Shown here: positions 9,145 through 19,596 of the stretch, one piece after another
Position numbering within the stretch: position 1 is the first letter of the stretch
Layout: every line of letters begins with the position of its first letter
From: Couchioplanes caeruleus
Lineage (GTDB): Bacteria > Actinomycetota > Actinomycetes > Mycobacteriales > Micromonosporaceae
Direction of reading: 5' to 3'
Assembly (NCBI RefSeq): GCF_003751945.1
Contig: NZ_RJKL01000001.1
Span: 3,596,001-3,660,000, forward strand
DNA length: 64,000 nt
The notes under the pieces: model-generated
What the model was told of the DNA's origin: nothing
What the model saw: only the letters and a program-made list of their open reading frames with translations
Databases searched by the model: none
Made by a program: the position numbers and the translations under genes

Positions 9145-12100
9145 GTGGCTTCAGCCATGCTGCGTGGGGAATCGGTCTGGCTCCGAGGCACCGCGGCGGT
9201 GCTCATGGCAGCGGCAGTGCTGGTGCCTGCCGAAGCGTCCGGCGCGGCGCTGCGCACTGTGCCGCAGGCCGAGCCCGGCACTGAGGCCCTCGACGAGGGT
9301 TCTGCGTTGCGTCGTGCGGCGGCGACCGGAGATCGGGTGGAGGTTGCCGGTGAACGCACCGAGTACTCGCAATTGTTCGCCGAACCGGACGGCCGCCTGA
9401 CCTTCGAGTCGACGGTGGAGCCGAAGCGGGTACGCCGGGCGGACGGGTCGTGGCAGGACGCCGATCTCACGCTGACCAGCGACGGTGGCAGCGTCCGGCC
9501 CCGGTCTTCGGTGGCGGATGTCCGGTTCTCCGACGGTGGCGCGGGCCCGCTGGCCACCATGGTCAAGGAGGGAAAGACCTTCACGATCGGCTGGAGCGGC
9601 GGAGACCTGCCGGAACCGAAGCTCGATGGCGACTCTGCCACATATGGCGAGGTGTTGCCGGGGGTTGATCTGGTCGTGCGGGCGACGCCGTTGGGGTTCA
9701 CGCATGTGCTAACGGTCAAGTCCGCTGCTGCGGCGGCGAATCCGGCGGTGCGGGAGGTGCGCTTCGACCTCGGTGGCGACGCGCAGGTCGTGCGCTCGCC
9801 GGATGGCGGTCTGACCGCCGTCGCCGGTGACACCCTCGTTGCGCGCGCCGACGGCCCCGCGATGTGGGACTCCCGTAAGCAAAGCCTGCCCAAGGCGGCT
9901 GGCACCCGGGCTGCGAACAAGTCAGAGGTTGCCGGTGGAGGTGGCGAGCAGACGCCGTCGACGCCCGCAGGGCCGGGCGACACCGCCCGAGTGGCGCCGG
10001 TGACCACCGAGATCACGCCCGCGGGCGACCTCGTCCTCAAGCCGGATCCCGCATTGTTGTCACCGTCGTCGACCTATCCGGTGTTCATCGACCCGCCGTG
10101 GAGCAAGAGCAAGGCGCGGTGGGCGTACGCGACGAACAACAACAGCAGCAACACCGACGTGTCGCGGGCGAACGTCGGCCGCAACCCGTCGGGCGGGATC
10201 CTGTACCGGTCGTTCTTCGAGTTCCCGACCACGACCTTGAAGGACAAGCACATCGAGTCGGCGTACGTGAAGATGAAGCTGGACCACTCGTGGTCGTGCA
10301 CGCCGACGGCCACGCACATGTACCACGCCGGGGCACTGTCGGCAACGCCGCGGACCAAGTGGTCGACGTCGCTGATCAAACGCGTCGCGGTCGCGGAATC
10401 GCACGCCAACGAGGCCGGCGGGTGCCATGACTCGCCGCAGCAGGACATGCCGATCAACTTCACCGGCTCGGACGTGACGACGATGCTCCGCCAGATCGCG
10501 GCGAAGGGCACCTCGGCGGTCACCGTCGGATTCTCCGCGCGTAACCCCGCCGGCGAGTACGAATCGGCACAGGACCGGTGGAAGCGCTGGTACCCGGGTG
10601 AGGCCAAGCTGATCGCCGACATCGACGCCCGGCCCGGACCACCGCACTCCATGCAGGTCAGCGGCGTGGCGTGCAACGCCTCGTCGGACATCCGCGTCGG
10701 GGTGACCAACCCGTCCTTCTCGGCGGTCTTCCCGGACGCCGACAAAGGGCAGCCGATCAAGGGCACTTGGGAGTGGATCGAGCAGCGCCCCGACGGCTCC
10801 TGGTTCGACAAGACACCACCGCCGCCGACCAGCACCGCCGCGGGCACCCGCACCAGCACTGCACCTGTCACCGGCGCCGCGGACGGGCGCCGTTACCGGG
10901 TGCGGGTGAAAGCCACCGACCCCGCACCGTACGGGCTCTACAGCTACTCCCCGCCGTGCACGTTCGTAGTCGACACCAAGGTGCCACCGGTGACCGTCAC
11001 CGAACTCGAACGCCCCGCCGGGCCGGGCAAACCAGGCCGCTACAAGATCACCTCCACGGCGACCGACGTGAGCTCGCTGCGCTACGGCTGGACCGAAGCG
11101 GTCACCTCCACCGCGACCCCGGTCACCGAGCCCGGCGTGGCCGGTAAGTCCGCCACGGTCACGGTCACCGCACCCAAATACGGCGTCAACACCCTCTACG
11201 CCCAAGCGATCGACGCCACCAAGAACACCGGGTACGCCTCCCACGAGTTCACCGTCGCCCGCCCCTCACCGCCGGTGGCCCGGTGGAGCCTGGAAACCAA
11301 CCCGAAGGTGACGCAGACGGCGGCGTTGGCCGACGGCCAGCCCACCCTGGCAGGAAACACCCCCTTGACCGGCACTGGGGTGACCTGGAACGACAACGCA
11401 CGACTGGTCGACGCCCCCGCTGCCACCTTCACCGGCGCCGGCAGCCTGAGCACCCAAATCCCGGTGGTGGACACCACCAAGAGTTTCGCCGTCGCCACCT
11501 GGGCGCGCCTCGAGCAGACCAGCAGCCACCAAACCCTGATCTCGCAGGAAGGCACCCACTCCGCCCGCTTCCAGCTGGTGTTTCGCACCGACGACCGCAA
11601 CGGTGACGGCACCAAGGACCTGTCCTGGTGCTTCGGCGCCCGCCCTGCCGACGTCGACAACGCCGACTTCGCCGCCGCGGCCTGCGCCGTGAACACCGCT
11701 GTCGCCGGCCGGTGGACCCACGTCGCCGGCGCCTACGACGCCCCCACCAACAAACTGCAGGCCTGGGTCGACGGCACCCTCAAAGCCGAAACCGACGCAC
11801 CCCCCGCCTGGAACGCCACCGGCCCGCTACGCCTCGGCGCCCGCCGCGTCACCACCACCCAACTGTCCGACCACCTGCGCGGCAATCTGGCCGATGTCCA
11901 CATCTACGACCGCGCCCTGGTCCCCCACGACTTCACCGGCCAACTCGCCACCGACGAAGACTCCAGCGGCATCAACGAGCCCGGCATCCTGCAACCCACC
12001 GAAGTCGGCCGCTGGAACTTCGATACCGCGACCAGTTGCCCGAACGAACCCGCCGAGCCCGACAGTTGCGAGGCGCCGGACGCTGCGGCGTGGAACAGAC

Positions 12101-12810
12101 GCCTGCGGTTGACCTACGGCACCGCCGTGGATACCGCCGGCCACCGCGGCTATGGCGGCCTCTTTAACTCCACCCATTACGCCGAGGACCCCGACTCCCC
12201 GAATCACGGGGCTAAGGTCCGGGCTTACGGACATTCGCAGGTTGCGACCGCGCCGGGCGGGCAGCAGGTATGGGCAGACAGCCCGGTGCTGCGCACGGAC
12301 CAGTCGTTCTCCGTTTCCGCCTGGGTACAGATCGACAACGCCACGAGCGTGATGACGGCGGTCGCGCAGAAGGGCACCAACCAGTCGGCGTTCTATCTGG
12401 GCGCCCGCAAGTCGACGGTCGACGGTGTCACCGGCCTGCGCTTCGAAGCGATGACGACATCGGCGGACACGACGGCCAGCGAGACGTACACCCACGTCAT
12501 CGCACCGGACCTGCTGACCATCGACGACACCCCGGACTGGACCCACCTGACCTTCGTCTACGACTCTGGCGCCAAACAGCAACGCCTCTACATCAACGGA
12601 GCGCTGAAGAAGACCGCCAACGTCACCGGTTCCTGGCACGCGAACGGCCCCCTGCTGGTCGGCAACAGCTACTACACCGACAATGCCGGCTCGGGTGGCT
12701 ACACCGACCAATGGCTCGGCGGCATCGACGACGTCTCCGTCTACCAAGGCGCATTGACCAGCGCACAGGTCCGGAATCTGCACGACGACCAAGCGGTTGC
12801 CGAGTCCTGA
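9145..12810 (+). CDS. Secreted LamG-domain (jellyroll) surface protein
   Basis: The product is 1221 residues with an N-terminal signal peptide (VLMAAAVLVPAEASGAA). A beta-rich DNRLRE-type module lies at about 310-505 (DPPWSKSKARWAYA; GILYRSFFEF), followed by an Ig/FN3-like stretch at about 510-620. Two LamG/concanavalin-like modules lie at about 712-930 and 1040-1212; each has a WTHVAGAYDAPTNKL- or WTHLTFVYDSGAKQQ-like segment and ends with a DVHIYDRAL or DDVSVYQGAL motif. Such proteins commonly neighbour RHS proteins in actinomycetes and are probably cell-surface or secreted partners. Start GTG 9145 is assumed; ATG 9157 is an alternative. The end runs directly into a broken lectin gene. Confidence 0.8.
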   Translation: MASAMLRGESVWLRGTAAVLMAAAVLVPAEASGAALRTVPQAEPGTEALDEGSALRRAAATGDRVEVAGERTEYSQLFAEPDGRLTFESTVEPKRVRRADGSWQDADLTLTSDGGSVRPRSSVADVRFSDGGAGPLATMVKEGKTFTIGWSGGDLPEPKLDGDSATYGEVLPGVDLVVRATPLGFTHVLTVKSAAAAANPAVREVRFDLGGDAQVVRSPDGGLTAVAGDTLVARADGPAMWDSRKQSLPKAAGTRAANKSEVAGGGGEQTPSTPAGPGDTARVAPVTTEITPAGDLVLKPDPALLSPSSTYPVFIDPPWSKSKARWAYATNNNSSNTDVSRANVGRNPSGGILYRSFFEFPTTTLKDKHIESAYVKMKLDHSWSCTPTATHMYHAGALSATPRTKWSTSLIKRVAVAESHANEAGGCHDSPQQDMPINFTGSDVTTMLRQIAAKGTSAVTVGFSARNPAGEYESAQDRWKRWYPGEAKLIADIDARPGPPHSMQVSGVACNASSDIRVGVTNPSFSAVFPDADKGQPIKGTWEWIEQRPDGSWFDKTPPPPTSTAAGTRTSTAPVTGAADGRRYRVRVKATDPAPYGLYSYSPPCTFVVDTKVPPVTVTELERPAGPGKPGRYKITSTATDVSSLRYGWTEAVTSTATPVTEPGVAGKSATVTVTAPKYGVNTLYAQAIDATKNTGYASHEFTVARPSPPVARWSLETNPKVTQTAALADGQPTLAGNTPLTGTGVTWNDNARLVDAPAATFTGAGSLSTQIPVVDTTKSFAVATWARLEQTSSHQTLISQEGTHSARFQLVFRTDDRNGDGTKDLSWCFGARPADVDNADFAAAACAVNTAVAGRWTHVAGAYDAPTNKLQAWVDGTLKAETDAPPAWNATGPLRLGARRVTTTQLSDHLRGNLADVHIYDRALVPHDFTGQLATDEDSSGINEPGILQPTEVGRWNFDTATSCPNEPAEPDSCEAPDAAAWNRRLRLTYGTAVDTAGHRGYGGLFNSTHYAEDPDSPNHGAKVRAYGHSQVATAPGGQQVWADSPVLRTDQSFSVSAWVQIDNATSVMTAVAQKGTNQSAFYLGARKSTVDGVTGLRFEAMTTSADTTASETYTHVIAPDLLTIDDTPDWTHLTFVYDSGAKQQRLYINGALKKTANVTGSWHANGPLLVGNSYYTDNAGSGGYTDQWLGGIDDVSVYQGALTSAQVRNLHDDQAVAES

Positions 12811-14310
12811 CGGCATCCAGGGCAACCCGGAAGGCGGCGACGTCAAGTTCCGCAACATCCGGGTGCGCGTCGATCGGGCCGCTACCCGGTATGGCTCCAT
12901 CACCGGCAACGGCCTGTGCTTCGATGTGATCAATGCCGGCAAGGTCGCCGGGACCCAGCTCAAAGCGATCACCTGCAAGGCCGACCCGGCACAGAAGTTC
13001 ACCCTGCCAGGCGACGGCACGCTGCGGATCTTCGGTCTCTGTGTGGATGTTCTCGGCGCCCAGCGCACCTCCACCACCCGTTTCCTGCAACTCGCCGTCT
13101 GCAACAACACGGCGGCACAGCAGTTCGTGCCGCGGACCGATGGCACGCTGTTCAATCCCGGACAGGGTACGTGCATCGACGACCCGCTGAACGACACCGA
13201 CCCGCTCTACTCCGGCACGTGCCACGGAAGATCGAATCAGCAGTGGGCGATGCCCGATCCCCGGGCCCGGTTCGGTGCAGTCATCGGGCGTGAGGGCAAG
13301 TGCCTGGATGTGGTGAACGCGACCGCCGCTCCCGGCGCGGCAGTGCAGAGCATCGCCTGCAAGGCCCACGGTGCCCAGCAGATCACCCTGCCGGGAGACG
13401 GGACGCTGCGCGTCTTCGGGCTGTGTCTGGACACCAACGGTCCGATCCGTACCGGGACCATTCGCTGGGCACAGACTCAGACCTGCAACGGCGGTGCGAC
13501 GCAACAGTGGGTGCAGCGCTCGGACGGCACACTGTTCGCGCCCAACATCGGCATGTGCCTGGACGAGCACCTGACGGAGTTCCGCCTCTTCACCGGCACC
13601 TGCCACGGACGATCGAACCAGCAGTGGGCGATCCCGGCCAGCGGCGTGGAGGGCACTGTCGTGGTGAACACCGCAGCGCATCTCGTGTCAGCGTGGTCGG
13701 CCGACGAGAACGCAGGGACCACGCTCAGGGACAGCACCGGCAACGCCCGGACTGCCACGTTGAAGGGCGGCACCGCGTGGACCACCGGACGCTCGGGAAG
13801 CGCCGTGTCATTCAACGGGACGACCGGGGAGGCCAACACCGCCTTCACGGCTCTGCAGACCGACCGCTCCTACAGCGTCTCAGCCTGGGTCAAAGCCTCG
13901 AAGACCGCTGGCTTCCCGGCCGCGGTGTCGCAGGAGGGTTCCCAGCGCAGCGCGTTCATGCTGCGCGCCGCACCTGATCCGGAGCAGTGGGAGTTCACGG
14001 TCAGTACCAACAGCGGAGGTGGTGAGCACACCCGCGTCGGCTCCGGCGCCGGAACGGTCACGCTGGAGCGATGGACGCATCTGGTCGGCGTCTACGACGC
14101 CACCGCTGGCAAGGCGTACTGTACGTCGACGGCGAGCTCAAGAGCAGCACGGCCGTGCCGAAGCTGTGGCACGCCGGCGGACCAGTCGCTCTGGGCAGAA
14201 TCCGCTGGAACAACGCGAACACCGACTTCTGGCAGGGAGCGATCGGCGACGTACGCCTCTACCAAGGAGTGCTGACACCGGAGCAGGTCATGACGCTCTT
14301 CCGGTCCTGA
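12797..14310 (+). pseudogene. Truncated and frameshifted ricin-lectin/LamG protein gene
   Basis: The frame 12797-14275 opens mid-domain: GIQGNPEGGDVKFRNIRVR resembles the end of a DUF1080/3-keto-disaccharide hydrolase jellyroll, so the N-terminal part is missing. Two ricin-type beta-trefoils follow, with repeated QxW-like ends (QQFVP, NQQWAMP, QQWVQ, NQQWAIP) and matching GLCVDV/GLCLDT segments, then one LamG module. Near 14116 the reading frame breaks: AAGGCGTACTG needs one more G to continue as VLYVDGEL. The rest of LamG (VALGRIRWNN to LFRS, stop at 14310) lies in another frame. There is no good start or ribosome-binding site, so I call it a pseudogene. It may have been fused to the preceding LamG gene by recombination. 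Confidence 0.75.
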
Positions 14311-14324
14311 CCGAAAGCTGACCG

Positions 14325-14356
14325 CCCGGGGCAGGGATTGCGTGCCTTGTCCCGGG
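14325..14356 (+). terminator. Hairpin after the lectin/LamG pseudogene
   Basis: CCCGGGGCA and TGTCCCGGG pair over 9 bp (one G-T) around a 14-nt loop, 14 bp after the last LamG stop. No T-tract follows, which is common for actinomycete terminators. Confidence 0.5.
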
Positions 14357-14567
14357 TGACCGCTATCGCTGAACCGGCCGGGCCGTGGAGCGACACGAGG
14401 CCGCCTCCGCAGCACTGAATATGGCCAAGCCGGCGATCTTCAGCCAGCGGCGCGTCACCCACCGGACCGTTGCGGCCAGCCTTTCGTCGGGATAGACCCA
14501 CGTGGCTATGATTTGGGCCGCTGGACGGCGGGTGGCCCTGTCAAGACGAATTGGACTTGAGCGACTC

Positions 14568-16325
14568 ATGACGCACGGACCCGTGGATCGCCAGATCGGT
14601 GAAACCACCGTGGCGTTGCCCACCGTGCATGCCCGGATTCCCCACCCGCGATCGGCGCCCGGCGCATCCCCCGCACCGCTGAAGGACCGCCCCATCCGAT
14701 GGTGGGTCTACGCGCTGGTCATCGCCGTCTTGCTCGGCCAGATGGCGGTCGCCATGGTGACTGCCGCCCGCCAGCAATCCCCCATCGTCGACGAACCCGT
14801 CTATGTCGGCACCAGCGTCGTCTACCTGCAGCAACGCAGCCTGAGGTACAACTACGAGCACCCACCGCTGGCCAAACTGATCATGGCGATGGGTCTGGTG
14901 TTCGCCGACGCTCGCATGCCACCGGCAGACTTCAAAGGCTCGCAGTGGCATCTCGGTGACAGCGTCCTGTACCGGCAAGGCAACGACGCCCAGCAGTTGC
15001 TCTTCCTCGCCCGGCTACCTTTGGTCATCCTGACCCTGCTGTTCGGGCTGGTCGCCTTCGCCTTCGCCCGCGATCTCGCCGGGCCGCCGGCCGGTCTGGT
15101 GGCACTGGCCCTCTACGCGTTCTCGCCGGACATCATCGCGCACGGGTCACTGGCCACCTTGGACCTGCCCATGGCCGGGTTCCTGCTCACCACGCTGTGG
15201 CTGCTGTGGCGGGCCAGAGCCCGCCCGTTGCGGTATCTGCCGCTCGCCGGGCTCGCACTCGGCGCCGCCCCCGCCACCAAGATGAGCGCCCTGCCGGCAC
15301 TACCACTGGCGGCACTGCTGACCCTGCTGTCGGTCTGGCATGCCGGCTCCCGACCACGAGCGCGGAAGCTGATGGCCGGCATCGGCGCGGCGGCCGGGGT
15401 CATCGCCATCGCCATCGCGACGACCTGGGCCACCTACCTTCTCGTCGACCCGAACCTGCGCTGGAGCGCCCCACCCAAGCTGCCGGTCGTCGACGGCCTC
15501 ACCGGCCACATCATCGACTGGCTGCCTCTGCCGCAGCCATTCCGCGACGGCATGCGCCTACAGTTCGGCTTCGAAGACGCGACCTTTCCCGGATACCTGC
15601 TCGGCGAGCATTACACCGGATCCAAGTGGTACTACCTGCCCACCGCATTACTGATCAAAGAACCACTCGGCATGATGGCCCTCTGGCTCGCCGGCGGCAC
15701 GGCGATGCTCGCCTTCCGCCGGCTGCGTGCTGCGGCGTCGTACATTCTGGCCCCCACCGCCGTGCTCCTGCTCGTCGCGATGACCGGCGCCCGGGACTTC
15801 GGCGTCCGGTACGCCATCGTCGTACCCGTCGTCCTCGCCGTCGCCGCCGGCTGCGTGCTCGCCGTCCAAAGGCGATGGACGAACGTCGTCACGCTGCTGC
15901 TGATCCTGTTCGTGGCAGTCAGTTCGCTACGAACCTTCCCCTACTACCTGCCCTACTCCAACGAGGCGTTCGGCGGCACCAGCCAGACCCACACGCAGCT
16001 CACCGACTCGAACGTCGACTGGGGCCAGGACCTCGCCCGACTCGCCGACCGACTCGCCGACAAGTACCCCGGCGAACCGGTCTGGCTGGTCTACAAGGGC
16101 CGCGGCGAGCCGACCTACTACGGCATCAACGCCCGGCATCCCCTCACCGTCCCAGCAGACCAGGTACACGGACTCATCGTGGTCTCCACCACCTGCCTGC
16201 GCCTCCAGACCTGCATCCCCGCCGGAACTGACATCCCCACCGGCCCGCGCCGGCTGCAAGAGCTACTCGACAGCAGCACACACATCGACACCGTCGGCCA
16301 CGCCATCCTCATCTATCGCCGATAG
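14568..16325 (+). CDS. PMT/ArnT-like membrane glycosyltransferase
   Basis: The product is about 585 residues with roughly ten hydrophobic helices. After the first helix comes the GT39/ArnT-type loop with acidic residues (IVDEPVYVGTS and YNYEHPPLAK), the usual catalytic site of polyprenyl-phosphate-sugar-dependent transferases. The C-terminal extracytoplasmic part contains DSNVDWGQDL and GEPTYYGIN, typical of this subgroup. The likely role is transfer of a sugar to a protein or lipid acceptor at the outer face of the membrane; the acceptor is unknown. I prefer ATG 14568, because the region from ATG 14502 to it has no typical sequence. It stands alone between secreted-protein genes and recD2. 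Confidence 0.75.
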   Translation: MTHGPVDRQIGETTVALPTVHARIPHPRSAPGASPAPLKDRPIRWWVYALVIAVLLGQMAVAMVTAARQQSPIVDEPVYVGTSVVYLQQRSLRYNYEHPPLAKLIMAMGLVFADARMPPADFKGSQWHLGDSVLYRQGNDAQQLLFLARLPLVILTLLFGLVAFAFARDLAGPPAGLVALALYAFSPDIIAHGSLATLDLPMAGFLLTTLWLLWRARARPLRYLPLAGLALGAAPATKMSALPALPLAALLTLLSVWHAGSRPRARKLMAGIGAAAGVIAIAIATTWATYLLVDPNLRWSAPPKLPVVDGLTGHIIDWLPLPQPFRDGMRLQFGFEDATFPGYLLGEHYTGSKWYYLPTALLIKEPLGMMALWLAGGTAMLAFRRLRAAASYILAPTAVLLLVAMTGARDFGVRYAIVVPVVLAVAAGCVLAVQRRWTNVVTLLLILFVAVSSLRTFPYYLPYSNEAFGGTSQTHTQLTDSNVDWGQDLARLADRLADKYPGEPVWLVYKGRGEPTYYGINARHPLTVPADQVHGLIVVSTTCLRLQTCIPAGTDIPTGPRRLQELLDSSTHIDTVGHAILIYRR

Positions 16326-16409
16326 CCCATGATCGGCGTGCTCACGCAAGGCGTCACACTCGACGGCAAGAGGGACCGGTCTCGGCCAACTCGCCACCTG
16401 GTAGCTCGG

Positions 16410-16980
16410 TCCCGTGCGGCACGAGCAAAGCGATGAGCGAACCGGGCATGAAGACGCGACTGGTTGGCGGAGCTGGGCCGCTCACACCGACGTCCACCAT
16501 GCCCGGCGCAAGGAGCCGATCATCGATACGTTTCGCGCGCAGACTGCCGCTGCAATTCTAGGCCGGCCTCCCCAGGTGCCCTTTTACTCGGATGGCGAGA
16601 ACTACCCGCGTCTGCGGGGAGAACCCGGTCCAGCACCGCCATCCAGCAGGACTGCCAGCGGCAGTACCGCGGCTGCATGGCTGGGGATCTCATGGAGATC
16701 GGGTGGTCCGGGCAGGTGTACCAGCAGCTCCCTGCCCTGCACGCTCCATGACGGCGGCGCCTCGCCGGTCAGGTGGGCACTGATCAGTTCGGCGCCGTCC
16801 TTGTCGGGTGAGAGGCGAGATCAGCATCGCAGCTGGCCCGCTCCGACGACGCGATGCGGCCCACGCCCACTGCTACCGAGGATGAAAGCCTGCACCGTGA
16901 GGGGCAGACCCGGCACGGAGCGCCTTCAGCGCAGCATGGACGCCGCGTCTTCACCTGGGGTTCGGTGAGGTGTCGAACGC
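16410..16980 (+). pseudogene. Possible decayed polyketide acyltransferase-domain relic
   Basis: No intact gene is visible between the glycosyltransferase and recD2. In shifting plus-strand frames there are pieces in the order of a PKS acyltransferase C-terminus: an AAHTDVHHARRKEPIIDTF-like stretch near 16480-16540 (compare ASHTPHVEPIRD), then PPQVPFYS near 16570-16590 (compare ARVPFYSTVTG), ENPVQ, GDLMEIG near 16685-16700 (compare FVEIGPHPVL) and a charged tail. Each match is weak and needs several frameshifts, so this is only a suggestion. The region may otherwise be plain non-coding DNA. Confidence 0.25.
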
Positions 16981-17043
16981 GTGACTGCCTTTCGTCGTGA
17001 CCTGGGTGGTCGACTTTGCTCTCGATGGCGGCCTCCGGGCACG

Positions 17044-19266
17044 ATGGGTGTCGTGTCGTCTGTCGTTTCGTCTGGTCCGTCCCCGCATGTCTTGGAGGCG
17101 GTGCTGGAGCGGCTGACCTATGTCAATGAGGAGACCGGCTACACGGTGGCGCGGGTGGCGACCGGTCGCGGTTCGGATCTGCTCACCGTGGTCGGTGCGT
17201 TGTTGGGTGCGCAGCCGGGCGAGAGCCTGCGGTTGCAGGGGTGGTGGTCGTCGCATCCGCAGTACGGCCGGCAGTTCGAGGTCGTCTCCTACACCACCGT
17301 GCTGCCCGCGACGATCCAGGGCATCCGCCGCTACCTCGGCTCCGGGCTGGTCAAGGGCATCGGTCCGGTGTTCGCCGAACGCATCGTCGACCACTTCGGT
17401 CTGGACACGCTGCAAATCATTGAGGACGAGCCGGGCCGGCTGGTCGAGGTGCCCGGTCTCGGCCCGAAACGCACCGCGAAGATCACCGCGGCGTGGCAGG
17501 AGCAGAAGGCCATCAAGGAAGTGATGGTGTTCCTGCAAGGCGTGGGCGTGTCGACGTCGATCGCGGTGCGGATCTACAAGAAGTACGGCGACGCGTCGAT
17601 CAGCGTGGTCCGCAACGAGCCGTACCGGCTGGCCGCGGACGTGTGGGGCATCGGGTTCAAGACCGCCGACACGATCGCGCAGGCGGTCGGGATCCCGCAC
17701 GACAGTCCCGAACGGGTGAAGGCCGGTCTGCAGTACACGCTGTCGCAAGCCACCGACAACGGCCACTGCTACCTGCCCGCGCCGAACCTGATCGCCGACG
17801 CGGTGAAGATCCTCGACGTGCCCGCCGGCCTGACGGCCCGTTGCCTCGACGACCTCGTCGCCGCCGAGGGCGTCATCCGTGAGGACGTCCCCGCAGGAGA
17901 CGACCGTACCGTTCCCGCGGTGTACCTGGTGCCGTTCCACCGCGCCGAGCAATCCCTCGCCGGATCCCTGCTACATCTGCTGCACCACCGTGGCGACCGG
18001 ATGCCACAGTTCGCCAACGTAGACTGGGCGAAGGCACTCGTCTGGCTACGCAACCGCACCGGCACCGACCTGGCACCCGAGCAGGAACAGGCCGTCCGGC
18101 TGGCGCTGACGTCCAAGGTCGCCGTGCTGACCGGCGGCCCGGGCTGCGGCAAGAGCTTCACCGTCCGCTCGATCGTCGAACTCGCCGCCGCCAAGAAGGC
18201 GAAGATCCTGCTCGTCGCGCCGACCGGTCGAGCGGCGAAACGCCTCGCCGAGCTGACCGGCCAAACCGCCGCCACCGTGCACCGGCTGCTGAAGCTACAG
18301 CCCGGCGGCGAACCCACCTACGACCGCGACACCCCGCTCGACGTCGACCTGCTGGTCGTCGACGAGGCATCGATGCTGGACCTCATCCTGGCGAACAAGC
18401 TGGTCAAGGCCGTCCCACCCGGCGCTCACCTGCTGCTGGTCGGTGACGTCGACCAACTCCCCTCCGTCGGCGCCGGAGAAGTCCTGCGGGACCTGCTCGC
18501 CGCCGACCCGATCCCCCGCGTGCGGCTCACCCAGGTGTTCCGGCAAGCCGCGGACTCCGGCGTGGTCACCAACGCCCACCGCATCAACGCCGGCAAGCCT
18601 CCGATCCTGCAGGGTATGCGCGACTTCTTCCTGTTCCCGTGCGACGACACCGAGGCCACCGCCGCGCTGACGGTGGAGGTCGCCTGTCAGCGCATCCCGA
18701 AACGCTTCGGCCTGGACCCGCGCCGCGATGTCCAAGTCCTCGCCCCGATGCACCGCGGACCCGCCGGCGCCGGTGCCTTGAACACCCTGCTGCAACAACA
18801 GCTCACCCCGAGCCGGGACGGGATGCCGGAACGGCGGGTCGGCGGCCGGGTGTTCCGCATCGGCGACAAGGTCACCCAGATCCGCAACAACTACGACAAC
18901 GGCCAAGCCGGGGTGTTCAACGGCACCGTCGGCGTCGTCACCGCCCTGTCCACCGACGACCAGAGCCTGACCGTCCGCACCGACGAAGACGAATCCATCG
19001 ACTACGACTTCGACGAACTCGACGAACTCGCCCACGCCTACGCGATGACCATCCACCGCTCCCAAGGCTCCGAATACCCCGCCGTGGTCATCCCGCTGAC
19101 GACCAGCGCATGGATGATGCTGCAACGCAACCTGCTCTACACCGCCATCACCCGCGCCAAGAAACTCGTCGTCCTCGTCGGCTCCCGCCGTGCCCTCGCC
19201 GCCGCCGTACGCACCGTCGGCGCCGGACGCCGACACACCGCCCTCACCCACCGCCTCCACGGCTGA
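17044..19266 (+). CDS. recD2: RecD2-type ATP-dependent DNA helicase
   Basis: The product is 740 residues from ATG 17044 (an earlier start at 16981 adds an unlikely basic tail). The RecD2 order is complete: an N-terminal OB-like region, helix-hairpin-helix motifs (YLGSGLVKGIGPVFAERIV; VPGLGPKRTAKI), Walker A GGPGCGKSFT near residue 363, Walker B VVDEAS near 437, GDVDQLPSVG, and a C-terminal UvrD_C_2 segment TIHRSQGSEYPAVVI near 668 with TAITRAKK. RecD2 is an SF1B 5'-3' helicase that acts outside RecBCD in recombination and repair. Members are usually about 720-750 residues. It appears to be a single-gene unit. Confidence 0.93.
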   Translation: MGVVSSVVSSGPSPHVLEAVLERLTYVNEETGYTVARVATGRGSDLLTVVGALLGAQPGESLRLQGWWSSHPQYGRQFEVVSYTTVLPATIQGIRRYLGSGLVKGIGPVFAERIVDHFGLDTLQIIEDEPGRLVEVPGLGPKRTAKITAAWQEQKAIKEVMVFLQGVGVSTSIAVRIYKKYGDASISVVRNEPYRLAADVWGIGFKTADTIAQAVGIPHDSPERVKAGLQYTLSQATDNGHCYLPAPNLIADAVKILDVPAGLTARCLDDLVAAEGVIREDVPAGDDRTVPAVYLVPFHRAEQSLAGSLLHLLHHRGDRMPQFANVDWAKALVWLRNRTGTDLAPEQEQAVRLALTSKVAVLTGGPGCGKSFTVRSIVELAAAKKAKILLVAPTGRAAKRLAELTGQTAATVHRLLKLQPGGEPTYDRDTPLDVDLLVVDEASMLDLILANKLVKAVPPGAHLLLVGDVDQLPSVGAGEVLRDLLAADPIPRVRLTQVFRQAADSGVVTNAHRINAGKPPILQGMRDFFLFPCDDTEATAALTVEVACQRIPKRFGLDPRRDVQVLAPMHRGPAGAGALNTLLQQQLTPSRDGMPERRVGGRVFRIGDKVTQIRNNYDNGQAGVFNGTVGVVTALSTDDQSLTVRTDEDESIDYDFDELDELAHAYAMTIHRSQGSEYPAVVIPLTTSAWMMLQRNLLYTAITRAKKLVVLVGSRRALAAAVRTVGAGRRHTALTHRLHG

Positions 19267-19596
19267 GCTCGCCGCCCGACATCGGAGCCACAACGCCGCG
19301 CTGATCTGCCTCGCCCGCTGCCGCGTCGACGTACTGTTCGCCTCGCTCCGCAACAAAGTGCCCTACCAACCGCGGCCGGTCGCCTGGGCGCTACCGCGGG
19401 ACTGGCATGTCTGCCATCTCCACCACGACGGCGGTGAGGGCCTCGACTGCTCTGGTCACGTGGTCGGCGCCTGCCCGCCACACAACCGCCTGTCCTGCGC
19501 TGATCGTCTCCCACTCATCACCGCCGGCCGTCCGGGCCGCCCGCGACGGCGTTTCGCCGCGCTGCTGGCCGACAAGACATCCCACGCAGTTTGCTG
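19267..19596. other. Gap with no supported gene
   Basis: The 330 bp between recD2 and the IS110 transposase contain only short frames without recognisable protein. The far end must include the right end of the IS110 element, whose boundary I cannot place because IS110 elements lack conventional terminal inverted repeats. Confidence 0.4.

Noticed and set aside
14100..14125. Programmed -1 frameshift in the LamG domain
   Set aside because: The site AAGGCGTACTG has no slippery heptamer, and the gene also lacks its N-terminal part, so a simple base loss is more likely.
13371..14321. Other plus-strand frames in the lectin gene region, considered as separate small genes
   Set aside because: They are alternate frames of the lectin/LamG sequence; only the 14116-14310 piece matches protein, and it is the frameshifted LamG end.
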